A stretch of DNA of 64,000 nt, taken from Corallincola platygyrae (GTDB lineage Bacteria; Pseudomonadota; Gammaproteobacteria; Enterobacterales; Neiellaceae). Positions 43,548 to 52,356 of the stretch are shown here, piece by piece; position 1 is the stretch's first letter, and each line of letters begins with the position of its first letter. The DNA is taken from positions 1-64,000 of the forward strand of contig NZ_BAABLI010000006.1 in assembly GCF_039544265.1 (NCBI RefSeq), in the 5' to 3' direction. The position numbers and the translations under genes were made by a program. The notes beneath the pieces were generated by a model. That model was not told the origin of the DNA. It saw only the letters and a program-made list of their open reading frames with translations, and made no database searches.

Positions 43548-44735
43548 ATGCCTGGTTTTGAGTTATTTGGCCCTGAAGAACAACAAGAAGTTAAAGAAGT
43601 AATGGAGCAGGGCTTCACCTTCCGTTACAACTTTGATGCGATGCGAAATGATCATTGGAAAGCGCGCGACATGGAACAGATGTTGTGTGAAAAGTTCGAT
43701 GTGAAACATGCGCACCTGCTCTCTTCTGGTACAGCAGCGCTGCAGACCGCCTTGGCGGCGTCTGGTATTGGTGCCGGTGACGAAGTGATTGTGCCGCCAT
43801 TTACTTTTGTTGCTTCTGTTGAAGCGGTTGTGATGGCTGGCGCGGTTCCTGTGTTTGCTGAAATCGACGAGACGCTGTGTATCTCTCCTGAAGGTCTCAA
43901 AGCGGCGATTACGCCTCGCACCAAAGCCGTTAACTTAGTACACATGTGTGGTTCGATGGCTAAGATGGACGAGATCCGTGCGATCTGTGAAGAATACAAT
44001 ATCGTACTGATGGAGGATGCCTGTCAGGCTATCGGTGGTTCATACAAAGGCAAAATGCTGGGCACCATTGGTGATGTGGGTTGTTTCTCATTCGATTCAG
44101 TGAAAACCATCACCTGCGGTGAAGGTGGTGCGGTGATCACCAACAACCCTGAAATCTATAATCACGCCCATATGTTTACTGACCATGGCCACGACCATGT
44201 AGGTAATGACCGCGGTGCTGAGAGCCACCCAATCATGGGACTTAACTTCCGTATTTCAGAAATGAATGCTGCTGTGGGTGTGGCGCAACTTCGCAAGTTA
44301 GACAAGATTGTTGAGATCCAACGTCGTAACAAGAAGCTTATTAAAGATGCTATGGCGTCAATCGAAGAAGTTTCATTCCGCGAAATCCCTGATGAAGCGG
44401 GCGATTCTGCTGGCTTCCTGAGCTTCATGTTGCCGTCGGAAACTCGCACCGTTGAGATTAACAAAAAGCTGGCTGAACACGGTGTAGATGGTTGTTTTTA
44501 TTGGTACGTTAACAACTGGCACTACCTGAAGAACTGGGACCACATCAAACAGATGAAATCTGCAGCCAAGTTGCCGATTGAGCTGGTTCAGGAGCGTCCT
44601 GATTACAGCCAGGTTCAGACGCCTAAGTCTGACGATATCATGAGCCGTACTATTTCCATGCTGATCAAACTTTCCTGGAGCGAAGAAGAGATCCAGCAGC
44701 GTATTGAAAATATTAAGAAAGCCTTTGCAGCATAA
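43548..44735 (+). CDS. kdnA: KdnA: 8-amino-3,8-dideoxy-manno-octulosonate aminotransferase
   Basis: PLP-dependent DegT/DnrJ/EryC1-family sugar aminotransferase. It puts an amino group at C8 of oxidised Kdo, giving Kdo8N, a change found in Shewanella LPS. From ATG 43548 (GAGGAG nine bases upstream) it has 395 residues; GTG 43497 and ATG 43539 are rejected because the ribosome site would lie inside or too close. PLP Lys186 is in SFDSVKTITCGEGG, and LLSSGTAALQTAL and MEDACQAIG are typical. Gene order kdnA - kdnB - kdsB and strong resemblance to the Shewanella pair make this assignment firm, although other DegT enzymes look similar. Confidence 0.88.
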   Translation: MPGFELFGPEEQQEVKEVMEQGFTFRYNFDAMRNDHWKARDMEQMLCEKFDVKHAHLLSSGTAALQTALAASGIGAGDEVIVPPFTFVASVEAVVMAGAVPVFAEIDETLCISPEGLKAAITPRTKAVNLVHMCGSMAKMDEIRAICEEYNIVLMEDACQAIGGSYKGKMLGTIGDVGCFSFDSVKTITCGEGGAVITNNPEIYNHAHMFTDHGHDHVGNDRGAESHPIMGLNFRISEMNAAVGVAQLRKLDKIVEIQRRNKKLIKDAMASIEEVSFREIPDEAGDSAGFLSFMLPSETRTVEINKKLAEHGVDGCFYWYVNNWHYLKNWDHIKQMKSAAKLPIELVQERPDYSQVQTPKSDDIMSRTISMLIKLSWSEEEIQQRIENIKKAFAA

Positions 44736-44754
44736 GCTGATGGAGCAATAAAAG

Positions 44755-45825
44755 ATGAGTTTCAAAAACTTCAAAGTTGTACCAAAAATGATTTTTGGCC
44801 GCGGTTCGTTCGCTCAACTGGACGAAGTGCTGGCAGAAGAGCGTAAGCGTGACGATGACTTCGTTGTTTTTCTGGTAGACGATGTACATCAGGGCAAGCC
44901 GCTGGAAGGCCGCGTGCCTTTAAAGGCACAGGATCAGCTCATTTGGGTCAACGTCGATGAAGAACCAACAACCAAACAGGTAGACAGCCTGACTGAACAG
45001 GTTCAGGCCCATGCAGGCAAGACGCCGGTAAGTGTTGTTGGCCTGGGTGGCGGGTCAACCATGGACCTGGCCAAAGCGGTATCCCTGATGCTTACCAACC
45101 CTGGCGGTTCAGCCATGTATCAGGGCTGGGATTTGATTAAGAATCCTGCTGTTCACCACATTGGAATTCCAACACTGTCTGGTACCGGTGCAGAGGCTTC
45201 TCGTACCGCAGTTCTCTGCGGCCCAGAGCGCAAGCTGGGTCTCAACTCCGACTACACGGTGTTCGACCAGATCATTATGGATCCTGAGCTGATCAAAGAT
45301 GTACCTACCGACCAATGGTTCTATACCGGTATGGATTGTTACATCCACTGCATCGAATCTCTGGAAGGAACTTACCTGAACGAGTTCTCTAAAGCTTACG
45401 GCGAGAAATCATTAGACCTTTGTCGTGAAGTTTATATTGATGACCACCCTGAAAAAGACGACAAGTTGATGATGGCGTCCTTTATGGGTGGTATGTCTAT
45501 CGCCTACAGTCAGGTAGGTGCGTGTCATGCGCTTTCTTACGGCCTTTCCTACGTATTGGGCTACCATCATGGTATTGGCAACTGTATTGCCTTTGATGTG
45601 CTGGAAGAGTTCTACCCTGAGGGTGTGAAAGAATTCCGTCAGATGATGGACAAGCACAACATTACGTTGCCAAAAGGTATCTGTAAGGACCTGCCAGATG
45701 AAACCATTGCTAAGATGGTGAAAGTAGCTAAGAGCTTAGGTCCACTGTGGCACAACGTATATGGCGACGGTTGGGAAGATAAAGTGACTGATGAGTTACT
45801 GACAGGACTTTATCGTCGTATCTAA
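44755..45825 (+). CDS. kdnB: KdnB: 3-deoxy-octulosonate 8-oxidase (iron-type alcohol dehydrogenase)
   Basis: Iron-containing alcohol dehydrogenase family, 356 residues. It would oxidise Kdo at C8 to the aldehyde that KdnA aminates. The nucleotide site GLGGGSTMDLAKAVSL is near residue 97, GIPTLSGTGAEASRTAV near 140, and metal ligands fit the ACHALSYGLSYVLGYHHGIGN segment (His residues about 260-278). GGAG is upstream of ATG, and the gene lies 19 bases after kdnA in the same direction. Substrate is inferred from the Kdo8N locus. Confidence 0.87.
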   Translation: MSFKNFKVVPKMIFGRGSFAQLDEVLAEERKRDDDFVVFLVDDVHQGKPLEGRVPLKAQDQLIWVNVDEEPTTKQVDSLTEQVQAHAGKTPVSVVGLGGGSTMDLAKAVSLMLTNPGGSAMYQGWDLIKNPAVHHIGIPTLSGTGAEASRTAVLCGPERKLGLNSDYTVFDQIIMDPELIKDVPTDQWFYTGMDCYIHCIESLEGTYLNEFSKAYGEKSLDLCREVYIDDHPEKDDKLMMASFMGGMSIAYSQVGACHALSYGLSYVLGYHHGIGNCIAFDVLEEFYPEGVKEFRQMMDKHNITLPKGICKDLPDETIAKMVKVAKSLGPLWHNVYGDGWEDKVTDELLTGLYRRI

Positions 45826-45843
45826 CCTTTAAGCGTGCGATTT

Positions 45844-45872
45844 GAGCCACTTCATGCCGAATGAAGTGGCTC
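45844..45872 (+). other. hairpin between kdnB and kdsB
   Basis: GAGCCACTTCAT, loop GCCGA, ATGAAGTGGCTC: 12 perfect pairs, starting 18 bases after the kdnB stop. It is followed by TATTTATA, not a T-run, so it may reduce or stabilise rather than end the transcript into kdsB. Confidence 0.6.
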
Positions 45873-45894
45873 TATTTATATCAGGTGTATGAAA

Positions 45895-46641
45895 ATGAGT
45901 GTGACTGTATTGATCCCTGCGCGTTATGGCTCCAGCCGTTTTCCTGGCAAGCCATTGGCGATGATCCACCATAAACCAATGATCCAGCACGTTTACGAAC
46001 GGGCCCGTCAGGCTAAGCTGGTTGATGAGGTTTATGTGGCGACTGACGACGAGCTTATCCGTGATACCGTGGAAGGGTTTGGTGGCAAAGTGGTAATGAC
46101 CAGTGCTGAAGCTGCCTCGGGCACCGACAGAATTGACGATGCGGCTGACCGTTTGGGTTTGGCTAAAACGGATCTCATTATTAATGTGCAAGGTGATCAG
46201 CCGTTGATTGATCCCGCGTCCATTGATCAGGTGGTGTCGCTGTTTAAAGATGCCCCCGGTGAGTTTGAAATGGCAACGCTCGCTTATCGTATTACCAATG
46301 AAGCTGAGCTTGACGATCCCATGCACGTAAAAATGGTGTTTGATCGTAATTTCAATGCGCTTTATTTCTCACGCTCCCGCATACCGTTTAACCGAGATGG
46401 CGAGGAAGACTATCCCGTCTATAAACACTTAGGCGTGTATGGTTACACCCGCCGTTTTGTGGGCGCATTCGGCAAGTGGCCTGTTACTGAGCTTGAAAAC
46501 CTGGAAAAACTTGAGCAGCTAAGAGCGCTGGAGTTTGGGGAGAAAATTAAGGTTGCAGTCACTACCTCTGATTCACCAGAAGTCGATACGCTCGAGGATA
46601 TTCGCAAGTGTGAAGATGCGCTTCAGGGGCAGCCATACTAA
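45895..46641 (+). CDS. kdsB: CMP-Kdo/Kdo8N synthetase
   Basis: Activates Kdo-type sugar with CTP for lipid A assembly. From ATG 45895 it has 248 residues, the same as E. coli KdsB; an ATG six bases earlier has its ribosome site too close. Motifs: VLIPARYGSSRFPGKPLA at residue 5, QHVYERARQAKLVDEVYVATDD, and VQGDQPLIDP near 98. In Shewanella the KdsB in the same locus prefers Kdo8N, so this one probably does too; the sequence alone cannot prove it. Confidence 0.92.
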   Translation: MSVTVLIPARYGSSRFPGKPLAMIHHKPMIQHVYERARQAKLVDEVYVATDDELIRDTVEGFGGKVVMTSAEAASGTDRIDDAADRLGLAKTDLIINVQGDQPLIDPASIDQVVSLFKDAPGEFEMATLAYRITNEAELDDPMHVKMVFDRNFNALYFSRSRIPFNRDGEEDYPVYKHLGVYGYTRRFVGAFGKWPVTELENLEKLEQLRALEFGEKIKVAVTTSDSPEVDTLEDIRKCEDALQGQPY

Positions 46642-46662
46642 GCTTCTACTGACCCGAACAGT

Positions 46663-46695
46663 AAAAAAGCCGAGCATAAATGCTCGGCTTTTTTA
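46663..46695. terminator. bidirectional terminator between kdsB and glnS
   Basis: AAAAAAGCCGAGCA, TAAA, TGCTCGGCTTTTTT. Confidence 0.9.
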
Positions 46696-46736
46696 GTCCC
46701 TGCAGACGGGGTTATAGAGTAGGGCGGTGAATCGCC

Positions 46737-48404
46737 TTATCCACCCCAGGTGTCACGCAGTGCAACGGTGCGATTGAATACCAGGCTGTCAGCGCTGGAA
46801 TCGACACTATCCGCACAGAAGTATCCTTCGCGTTCGAACTGATACGCTTTTTCAGCTTCTGCAGAAGCCAGTGAAGGCTCAACAAAGCCTTTCTTGATCA
46901 CCAAAGATTCTGGATTCAGAACCGAGTGAAAGTCTTCCGCGGCGCCCGGATTTGCTTCGGTGAAAAGACGATCATAGATACGGAATTCAGCAGGCTTGGA
47001 GTGCGTTGCTGAAACCCAGTGGATCACACCTTTTACCTTGCGGCCATCTGCTGGGTTCTTGCCCAGTGTTTCAGGGTCGTAACTGCAACGGATCTCAGTG
47101 ATCTCGCCATCGGCATCTTTAATTACTTCGTCTGCTCGAACGACATAGGCATTGCGCAGGCGAACCTCTTTGCCCAGTACCAAACGCTTGTACTTCTTGT
47201 TTGCTTCCTCGCGGAAGTCAGCACGGTCGATATAGATTTCACGCGTAAACGGAAGCTCACGTTCACCCATAGACTCATCTTTAGGGTGCGCAGGCGCTTT
47301 CAGAAGCTCCTGATGACCTTCGTCCAGATTAGTGATAACCAGTTTAACCGGGTCGATGACGGCCATAGCGCGCGGCGCATTGTGCTCCAGATCTTCACGG
47401 ATCACTGCTTCCAGCATGCCGATTTCGACCATGTTCTCCTGCTTGGTCACGCCAATGCGCTTACAGAACTCACGGATGGATGCTGGGGTGTAGCCACGAC
47501 GACGCAAACCGGCGATGGTAGGCATGCGTGGGTCATTCCAACCTGACACCAAACCCTCTGTCACCAGGGAGTTCAGCTTACGCTTGGACATTACTGTGTA
47601 TTCCAGATTCAGGCGAGAGAACTCGTACTGACGAGGCTGGCAGTCGATAGTGATGTTATCCAGCACCCAATCATACAGCTGACGGTTATCCTGGAATTCC
47701 AGTGTACATAGCGAGTGAGTGATCCCCTCAAGCGCATCAGAGATACAGTGAGTGAAATCGTACATCGGATAGATGCACCACTTATCACCTGTCTGGTGGT
47801 GATGAGCGAATTTAACCCGGTAGATTACTGGATCGCGCATGCACATAACGGGCGATGACATGTCGATTTTTGCGCGCAGGCAGCAGCTGCCTTCGGCCAT
47901 CTCGCCATTTTTCATTTGCTCGAACAGCGCGAGATTTTCTTCAACTGGCGTGTCTCGATATGGGCTGTTTTTCCCAGGCTCTTTAAGCGTGCCTCGATAT
48001 TCGCGGATCTCGTCAGGTGAGAGCTTGTCGACGTACGCCAGACCTTTTTTGATCAGTTCTACAGCGTAATCATACAGCGTGTCGAAGTAGTTCGAGGAGT
48101 AACAAACGTCACCATCCCACGTAAAGCCAAGCCAGTTAACGTCTTGCTTGATTGAGTTTACGTAGTCGATATCTTCTCTTTCTGGATTGGTATCGTCAAA
48201 GCGCAAGTTACATTGGCCTTGGTAGTCCAATGCAATTCCAAAGTTCAGGCAGATCGACTTTGCGTGGCCGATGTGAAGGTAGCCATTAGGCTCTGGTGGA
48301 AAACGCGTGTGAACCGAAGTGTGCTTTCCTTCTGCCAGATCTTTATCGATGATCTGACGAATAAAGTTGCTCGGTGTGGGCGTGACGGTAGCCGCCTCAG
48401 ACAT
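46737..48404 (-). CDS. glnS: glutaminyl-tRNA synthetase
   Basis: Charges tRNA(Gln). From ATG 48404 (AGAGG seven bases upstream) 555 residues, against 554 in E. coli; a TTG seven codons earlier is rejected. Class I signatures: RFPPEPNGYLHIGHAKS with HIGH near residue 40 and VMSKRKL (KMSKS type) near 268. The anticodon-binding beta-barrels are at the C-terminus. An intact essential gene. Confidence 0.98.
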   Translation of the reverse strand: MSEAATVTPTPSNFIRQIIDKDLAEGKHTSVHTRFPPEPNGYLHIGHAKSICLNFGIALDYQGQCNLRFDDTNPEREDIDYVNSIKQDVNWLGFTWDGDVCYSSNYFDTLYDYAVELIKKGLAYVDKLSPDEIREYRGTLKEPGKNSPYRDTPVEENLALFEQMKNGEMAEGSCCLRAKIDMSSPVMCMRDPVIYRVKFAHHHQTGDKWCIYPMYDFTHCISDALEGITHSLCTLEFQDNRQLYDWVLDNITIDCQPRQYEFSRLNLEYTVMSKRKLNSLVTEGLVSGWNDPRMPTIAGLRRRGYTPASIREFCKRIGVTKQENMVEIGMLEAVIREDLEHNAPRAMAVIDPVKLVITNLDEGHQELLKAPAHPKDESMGERELPFTREIYIDRADFREEANKKYKRLVLGKEVRLRNAYVVRADEVIKDADGEITEIRCSYDPETLGKNPADGRKVKGVIHWVSATHSKPAEFRIYDRLFTEANPGAAEDFHSVLNPESLVIKKGFVEPSLASAEAEKAYQFEREGYFCADSVDSSADSLVFNRTVALRDTWGG

Positions 48405-48513
48405 GAAAAAACCTCTACGAGTCAAACAGACAATAATTCGAGGCTATGATCCATGATTGTAGGGCTTAACTCAATACAATTAGTGCGGGAAACGGGTGTT
48501 TTAATGTGTAAAG

Positions 48514-48542
48514 GGTGTGAGGCAGTCGATATGCCTCACACC
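48514..48542 (-). terminator. hairpin after the GH3 gene
   Basis: On the minus strand GGTGTGAGGCA, loop TATCGAC, TGCCTCACACC: 11 perfect pairs starting nine bases after the GH3 stop. The T-run is poor (CTTTAC), so this is a moderate terminator at best. Confidence 0.6.
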
Positions 48543-48550
48543 TTTCAGAT

Positions 48551-50251
48551 TTAAGACTGTTCAACGTCCAGTGTTTTCACCAACTCAGGTTTAATCACTG
48601 TGGTTTCTGCCTTAATCGGGCTTAACAGCTCGGTTTTTGCCTGGAACATGCGTTTACCTTCCGCAACCTGCGCTTTTCTAGCCCGTTCATACCAACCATC
48701 GCGCATCACGTGCAGCAATGGGGCGTGCAGACGCTGAGATTTACGCTTGGCTTCGTACTCGACGTTAATTTCGCGCAGAGCCTGGTCAAATGCCTCGATA
48801 AACTGGATTAGAGCGTCATCGTCATAATGACCGACAGGCTCCAATCGCAAAAGATAACGACTCTCTTCGGTGTAAGCTTCTGCCTTAAAGTGATCTGCCA
48901 GTACACCGCTGGCTACGCTGGCTTTCTGAATGGCATCAATCACCTGGTTCACACTCAGTTTTTCACCGGTGATATTAGTCATGCCACGTCCTTTGCGCAG
49001 GAAGCGGATTTTCGGCGAGCTCTTGTAGAAGCCCTCGACAGTTATGACATCATTAATGTCGTAGCGGTACAGACCGCCCGTCGTCGTGAGGAAGATGTAG
49101 TACTCGCCGCCGGTTTTCAGTTTTTCTATGGTCAGGAAGTTCCATTGGCTGGGATCATTGGGCGCGTTAAGCACATCGTCAGCCTGCACAAACTCGTAAA
49201 AATTTACATCCAGGGCGAGGGGACCGGCGCAACCTTTATCCGATAGGGGCACCGAACAGCGCGCTTCGCTCGAAAGAAAGCCCCAATCGCGTACCTGTTT
49301 CGGACTGTTGCCGTCAGGGTCAAACCATGCCGGGAACTTCTCTAGATAATGACCAACCGTGCCGCCTTTCCAGCAACCAATGAGCGCCAGCTCTGGCCAA
49401 TAGTCGCCGGGCAGTAAACGGCCGTCTCGTTTGTTTTGCTGCTTCTGCAAAAAGTCTGCACGTGCAGGGTCTGGCGACAGGCCGCTCTCTAGTGCCTGAC
49501 GTAATTCAGGTTCGATACTGAACCTTGTACTAAGCGTACCCTGGCGAATATCTTCAATCAGAGGAGTGCCGTATTCATCGGCTTTCTCACACATCTTGAG
49601 AATGGAAGAGGGGTTGGCAGTGGCGAGCAAAGAAACTTTTTCCGACAGGGCAAACCGCATCAATGCATAGTATTTTGCTTCGTAATCCTCAATCTCAAAC
49701 ACTTCATATGGGATGGCATAGATTTTCTGCACTATACTCGGCATCTGTTTGTAGATATGACCCGAAGTGGAGCCATAGCTCAAACCAGACTCTGTATAGC
49801 CTTCTACAGCAGGGGATACCAATGAAACGATTTTGCCTTTATACAGATTTGGGTGAGCGCGTTTTGCATGATACATCCACGCTCGCATCATGTCTGACGA
49901 AGCATTTCGCTGGCAGCTGGGAGTGACGGGAATAAACTTGGCCTTACCCGTCGTGCCGCTGGTTTGGGCAAACATCACCGGCTGTTCTGCGGTGAGAATA
50001 TTGCTTTCTCCCGCCGTCATTCGCTCGATTTCAGGCCGAATGTCTTCGTAGCTGACTAAGGGCGCGGCGGCTTGATAATCTTCAATGGTTTTTATATTGG
50101 CAAAGCCATAACGTTTGCCGTATTCGGTATCAGCGTTTTGTTTAATGATTCTGAGCAGCAGGGCACGCTGGGTATCTAATCCGCCGATGGCGGTTTTGCT
50201 GAATCGGCTGGCAGAGATCTTAGCTAGAAAATGAATGATGTATCCGATCAT
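48551..50251 (-). CDS. GH3-family acyl-adenylating / amido synthetase
   Basis: 566 residues. GH3 enzymes adenylate a carboxylic acid with ATP and join it to an amino acid or amine. The ATP signature FAQTSGTTGKAKFIPVT sits at residues 94-110; YRYDINDVITVEGF and FLRKGRGMTNITGEKLS near 400-440 are the second and third motifs. The N-terminus has a hydrophobic segment (MIGYIIHFLAKI), possibly a membrane contact. It is the last gene of the kinase-hydrolase-enolase-GH3 operon, 25 bases after the enolase-family gene, with GGAG ten bases before ATG. The substrate is unknown. Confident in family, not in reaction. Confidence 0.87.
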   Translation of the reverse strand: MIGYIIHFLAKISASRFSKTAIGGLDTQRALLLRIIKQNADTEYGKRYGFANIKTIEDYQAAAPLVSYEDIRPEIERMTAGESNILTAEQPVMFAQTSGTTGKAKFIPVTPSCQRNASSDMMRAWMYHAKRAHPNLYKGKIVSLVSPAVEGYTESGLSYGSTSGHIYKQMPSIVQKIYAIPYEVFEIEDYEAKYYALMRFALSEKVSLLATANPSSILKMCEKADEYGTPLIEDIRQGTLSTRFSIEPELRQALESGLSPDPARADFLQKQQNKRDGRLLPGDYWPELALIGCWKGGTVGHYLEKFPAWFDPDGNSPKQVRDWGFLSSEARCSVPLSDKGCAGPLALDVNFYEFVQADDVLNAPNDPSQWNFLTIEKLKTGGEYYIFLTTTGGLYRYDINDVITVEGFYKSSPKIRFLRKGRGMTNITGEKLSVNQVIDAIQKASVASGVLADHFKAEAYTEESRYLLRLEPVGHYDDDALIQFIEAFDQALREINVEYEAKRKSQRLHAPLLHVMRDGWYERARKAQVAEGKRMFQAKTELLSPIKAETTVIKPELVKTLDVEQS

Positions 50252-50276
50252 AGTGTTACGTCTCCTTCAAACTCGA

Positions 50277-51395
50277 TTATTCCGCATACTTCTGCCAGTT
50301 TGATGTATCTGGTGAAATACCGAAGCCAGGGTTTTCCGAAAGGTTTGCGATGCCGCCCGGTCCCAATTGCACCACGGGGCTAAAGGGGTCACCTTCCAGC
50401 AATAAAGTGCCGAAACAGCCCTCACGCCATTTCAGGGCGGGCGTTAAATTGGCCAGTGTTAAACCTGCGGAGCTAAGCAAACTGGTCTCACCTACCTGAG
50501 CGCCGAGTTGGCAACCAATACCATGCTCTGCTGCCAGTTTAGTCAGCGCAATACTGTTGGTGAGACCACCACATTTTGAGATGCGAATATTGAACAGGTC
50601 GCAGGCTTTCTGTTCTATAAGCTGGTGAGCGTCAGCTCGACTGCAGATAGACTCATCCACCATCACTGGCGTAATTTTCGCCGCAGTGAGTTGAGTGAGG
50701 CCTGGCAGGTCTTCAGAAGCCAAGGGTTGCTCGATCGAGGCCAATTCAAAAGGTGTTAACGTGGAAAGTTGCGATTCTGCTTCGTCAGCATCAGCCCAAG
50801 CCGCATTAGCATCGCCTCTAAGTGAAACTTCGGTACCTAGCACCTCTCTGACTGCGGTCAGAATTTTTTGGTTATGTTCAAGATCTGAGACCAACTTGAC
50901 CTTGCACATCTTGATACCAAACTTTTTCACCATGTGAGCATTGGCGACAACGTTTTCTATTTTTTCACTGGCAATGACGGCGCTATACAACTGGGGCTTA
51001 AAATGTTGGTCGGTAAATAGCCGTAATACAGGTGTCTGTTTGCTTCGGGCAAACAAATCCAGAAGTGCGAGTTCCAATGCGCAAAATGCTGCATGCTGAT
51101 CCCGGGGAAGTTGCTGCAGAGCCTCTTCGACCCAACGCTGGAGTTCGCCAAAACTATGGAACTCAGCGCCTTCAATTTTGCTGAACCAGTGCTGTGTTAG
51201 TGCCTTGATAACCGAATCTACGCTTTCACCGCTGACATATTCACGGGGGCAAGACTCGCCAAACCCTTTGTGGCCTTGATCATCTTCAAGCGTGACTATG
51301 ACATTCCGAGCGGTAGAGCGTGAAGCAAGGGCATGCTGCACTTCGTAGTTCATGGGGATGGAAACGATAGAAACCGAGGCCTGCTTAATTCGCAT
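50277..51395 (-). CDS. enolase-superfamily enzyme (muconate lactonising / dipeptide epimerase group)
   Basis: 372 residues with a capping domain (1-125) and barrel. Catalytic and metal residues are all visible: Lys165 and Lys167 (CKVKLV), metal ligands Asp195 (RGDANAAW), Glu222 (IEQP) and Asp247 (VDES), and Lys274 (ISKCGG). This KxK plus distal Lys pattern belongs to the muconate-cycloisomerase/L-Ala-D/L-Glu-epimerase/o-succinylbenzoate-synthase subgroup. The C-terminal end GAQVGETSLLSSAG is not the common MVGCMLE of Ala-Glu epimerases. Overlaps the hydrolase gene by 11 bases. An acid or dipeptide substrate is likely; the exact one is unknown. Confidence 0.83.
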   Translation of the reverse strand: MRIKQASVSIVSIPMNYEVQHALASRSTARNVIVTLEDDQGHKGFGESCPREYVSGESVDSVIKALTQHWFSKIEGAEFHSFGELQRWVEEALQQLPRDQHAAFCALELALLDLFARSKQTPVLRLFTDQHFKPQLYSAVIASEKIENVVANAHMVKKFGIKMCKVKLVSDLEHNQKILTAVREVLGTEVSLRGDANAAWADADEAESQLSTLTPFELASIEQPLASEDLPGLTQLTAAKITPVMVDESICSRADAHQLIEQKACDLFNIRISKCGGLTNSIALTKLAAEHGIGCQLGAQVGETSLLSSAGLTLANLTPALKWREGCFGTLLLEGDPFSPVVQLGPGGIANLSENPGFGISPDTSNWQKYAE

Positions 51396-52356
51396 TGCGC
51401 TCTCCTTGTTGAATCAACCATTGGCCGATTAGACGGCTAAGTTGGTCCGGGGTTTCAAACTGCAGTGAGTGAATTTGATCTGGATAGTCTGTTTGGTCAA
51501 TATTTGAGCGTGAACGGCGCAAAAGTGACACGATCCCATCGTTATCAACGATTTCATCATGCTCAGCCAGGTGAAGTGAAATGGGTAAATCGAAGCTTTC
51601 GATGCCCTTATTTATAGCCTTATCTATTCTATTCGTTGCCCAAAGGAAGCTTGCGCTGGCGGTAGTATTGCGCAATGAGTCGTTGCGGATAAAACTCAAA
51701 AAGAGTGGGTCATCGGTAAACATGGGTGCCTGAATAGGTACTGGAAATGCCGCTTCAGAACAGAGTAAGGCGCAGAAACCTATGCCGAGTTTTTGCCATA
51801 ACGAGTAATCGACCTTGGCAACTAAACCTGGGGTTATCAGTATAACGCCGTCAATTTTTTCTGGATATTGCATGCTGTAATGCATAGCCAGTTTTCCACC
51901 CCAAGAAAGCCCAATCAGATATCGCTTCTTGTAGTTGGGCGTAACCTGGTCAATTAACTGATTCAGATCCTCTGTTAACTGATCTGCAGAATCTGCATGG
52001 CCGGGTTCTAATCCCATTTCTGCGCGATTTGTGCCACTGCCTCGGCGGTCGGGTAGGTAGACGTCGTACCCTTGACCAGCCAACCGTGAAGCAACCAAAT
52101 GAAACCAGCCACTATGGCTTTCTATGCCGTGCAGGTAGATAAGCGCGATATCAGATTCTGTTGCGGCAAGATGGGAAAAATAGTTGAGCGGTTGTTGTCC
52201 TTCTCCCTGGAACTGTTGCGGCTGCCTTTGTTGTAACCATTGCTGCAGCTCCAATTCCAACTGTTTGCTCGAAGTTTGATCGGCAGATGCCACACTGGCT
52301 GCGCCTGAAAGAAAAACAACAATAAAACAGGTGGCAAGACACCGCAGACTAAGCAT
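51385..52356 (-). CDS. exported alpha/beta hydrolase
   Basis: 323 residues with a signal peptide (hydrophobic 6-20, VVFLSGAAS, cleavage near ASA-DQ). The alpha/beta fold has oxyanion-type HG in IYLHGIESHSG, nucleophile Ser151 in IGLSWGGKLA, acidic residue in LAEHDEIVDN and His in QIHSLQFE. A periplasmic or membrane-outer esterase/lipase-like enzyme is predicted. GAGGAA lies seven bases before ATG. It overlaps the kinase gene by eight bases and the enolase gene by eleven. The substrate is unknown. Confidence 0.85.
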   Translation of the reverse strand: MLSLRCLATCFIVVFLSGAASVASADQTSSKQLELELQQWLQQRQPQQFQGEGQQPLNYFSHLAATESDIALIYLHGIESHSGWFHLVASRLAGQGYDVYLPDRRGSGTNRAEMGLEPGHADSADQLTEDLNQLIDQVTPNYKKRYLIGLSWGGKLAMHYSMQYPEKIDGVILITPGLVAKVDYSLWQKLGIGFCALLCSEAAFPVPIQAPMFTDDPLFLSFIRNDSLRNTTASASFLWATNRIDKAINKGIESFDLPISLHLAEHDEIVDNDGIVSLLRRSRSNIDQTDYPDQIHSLQFETPDQLSRLIGQWLIQQGERNAN

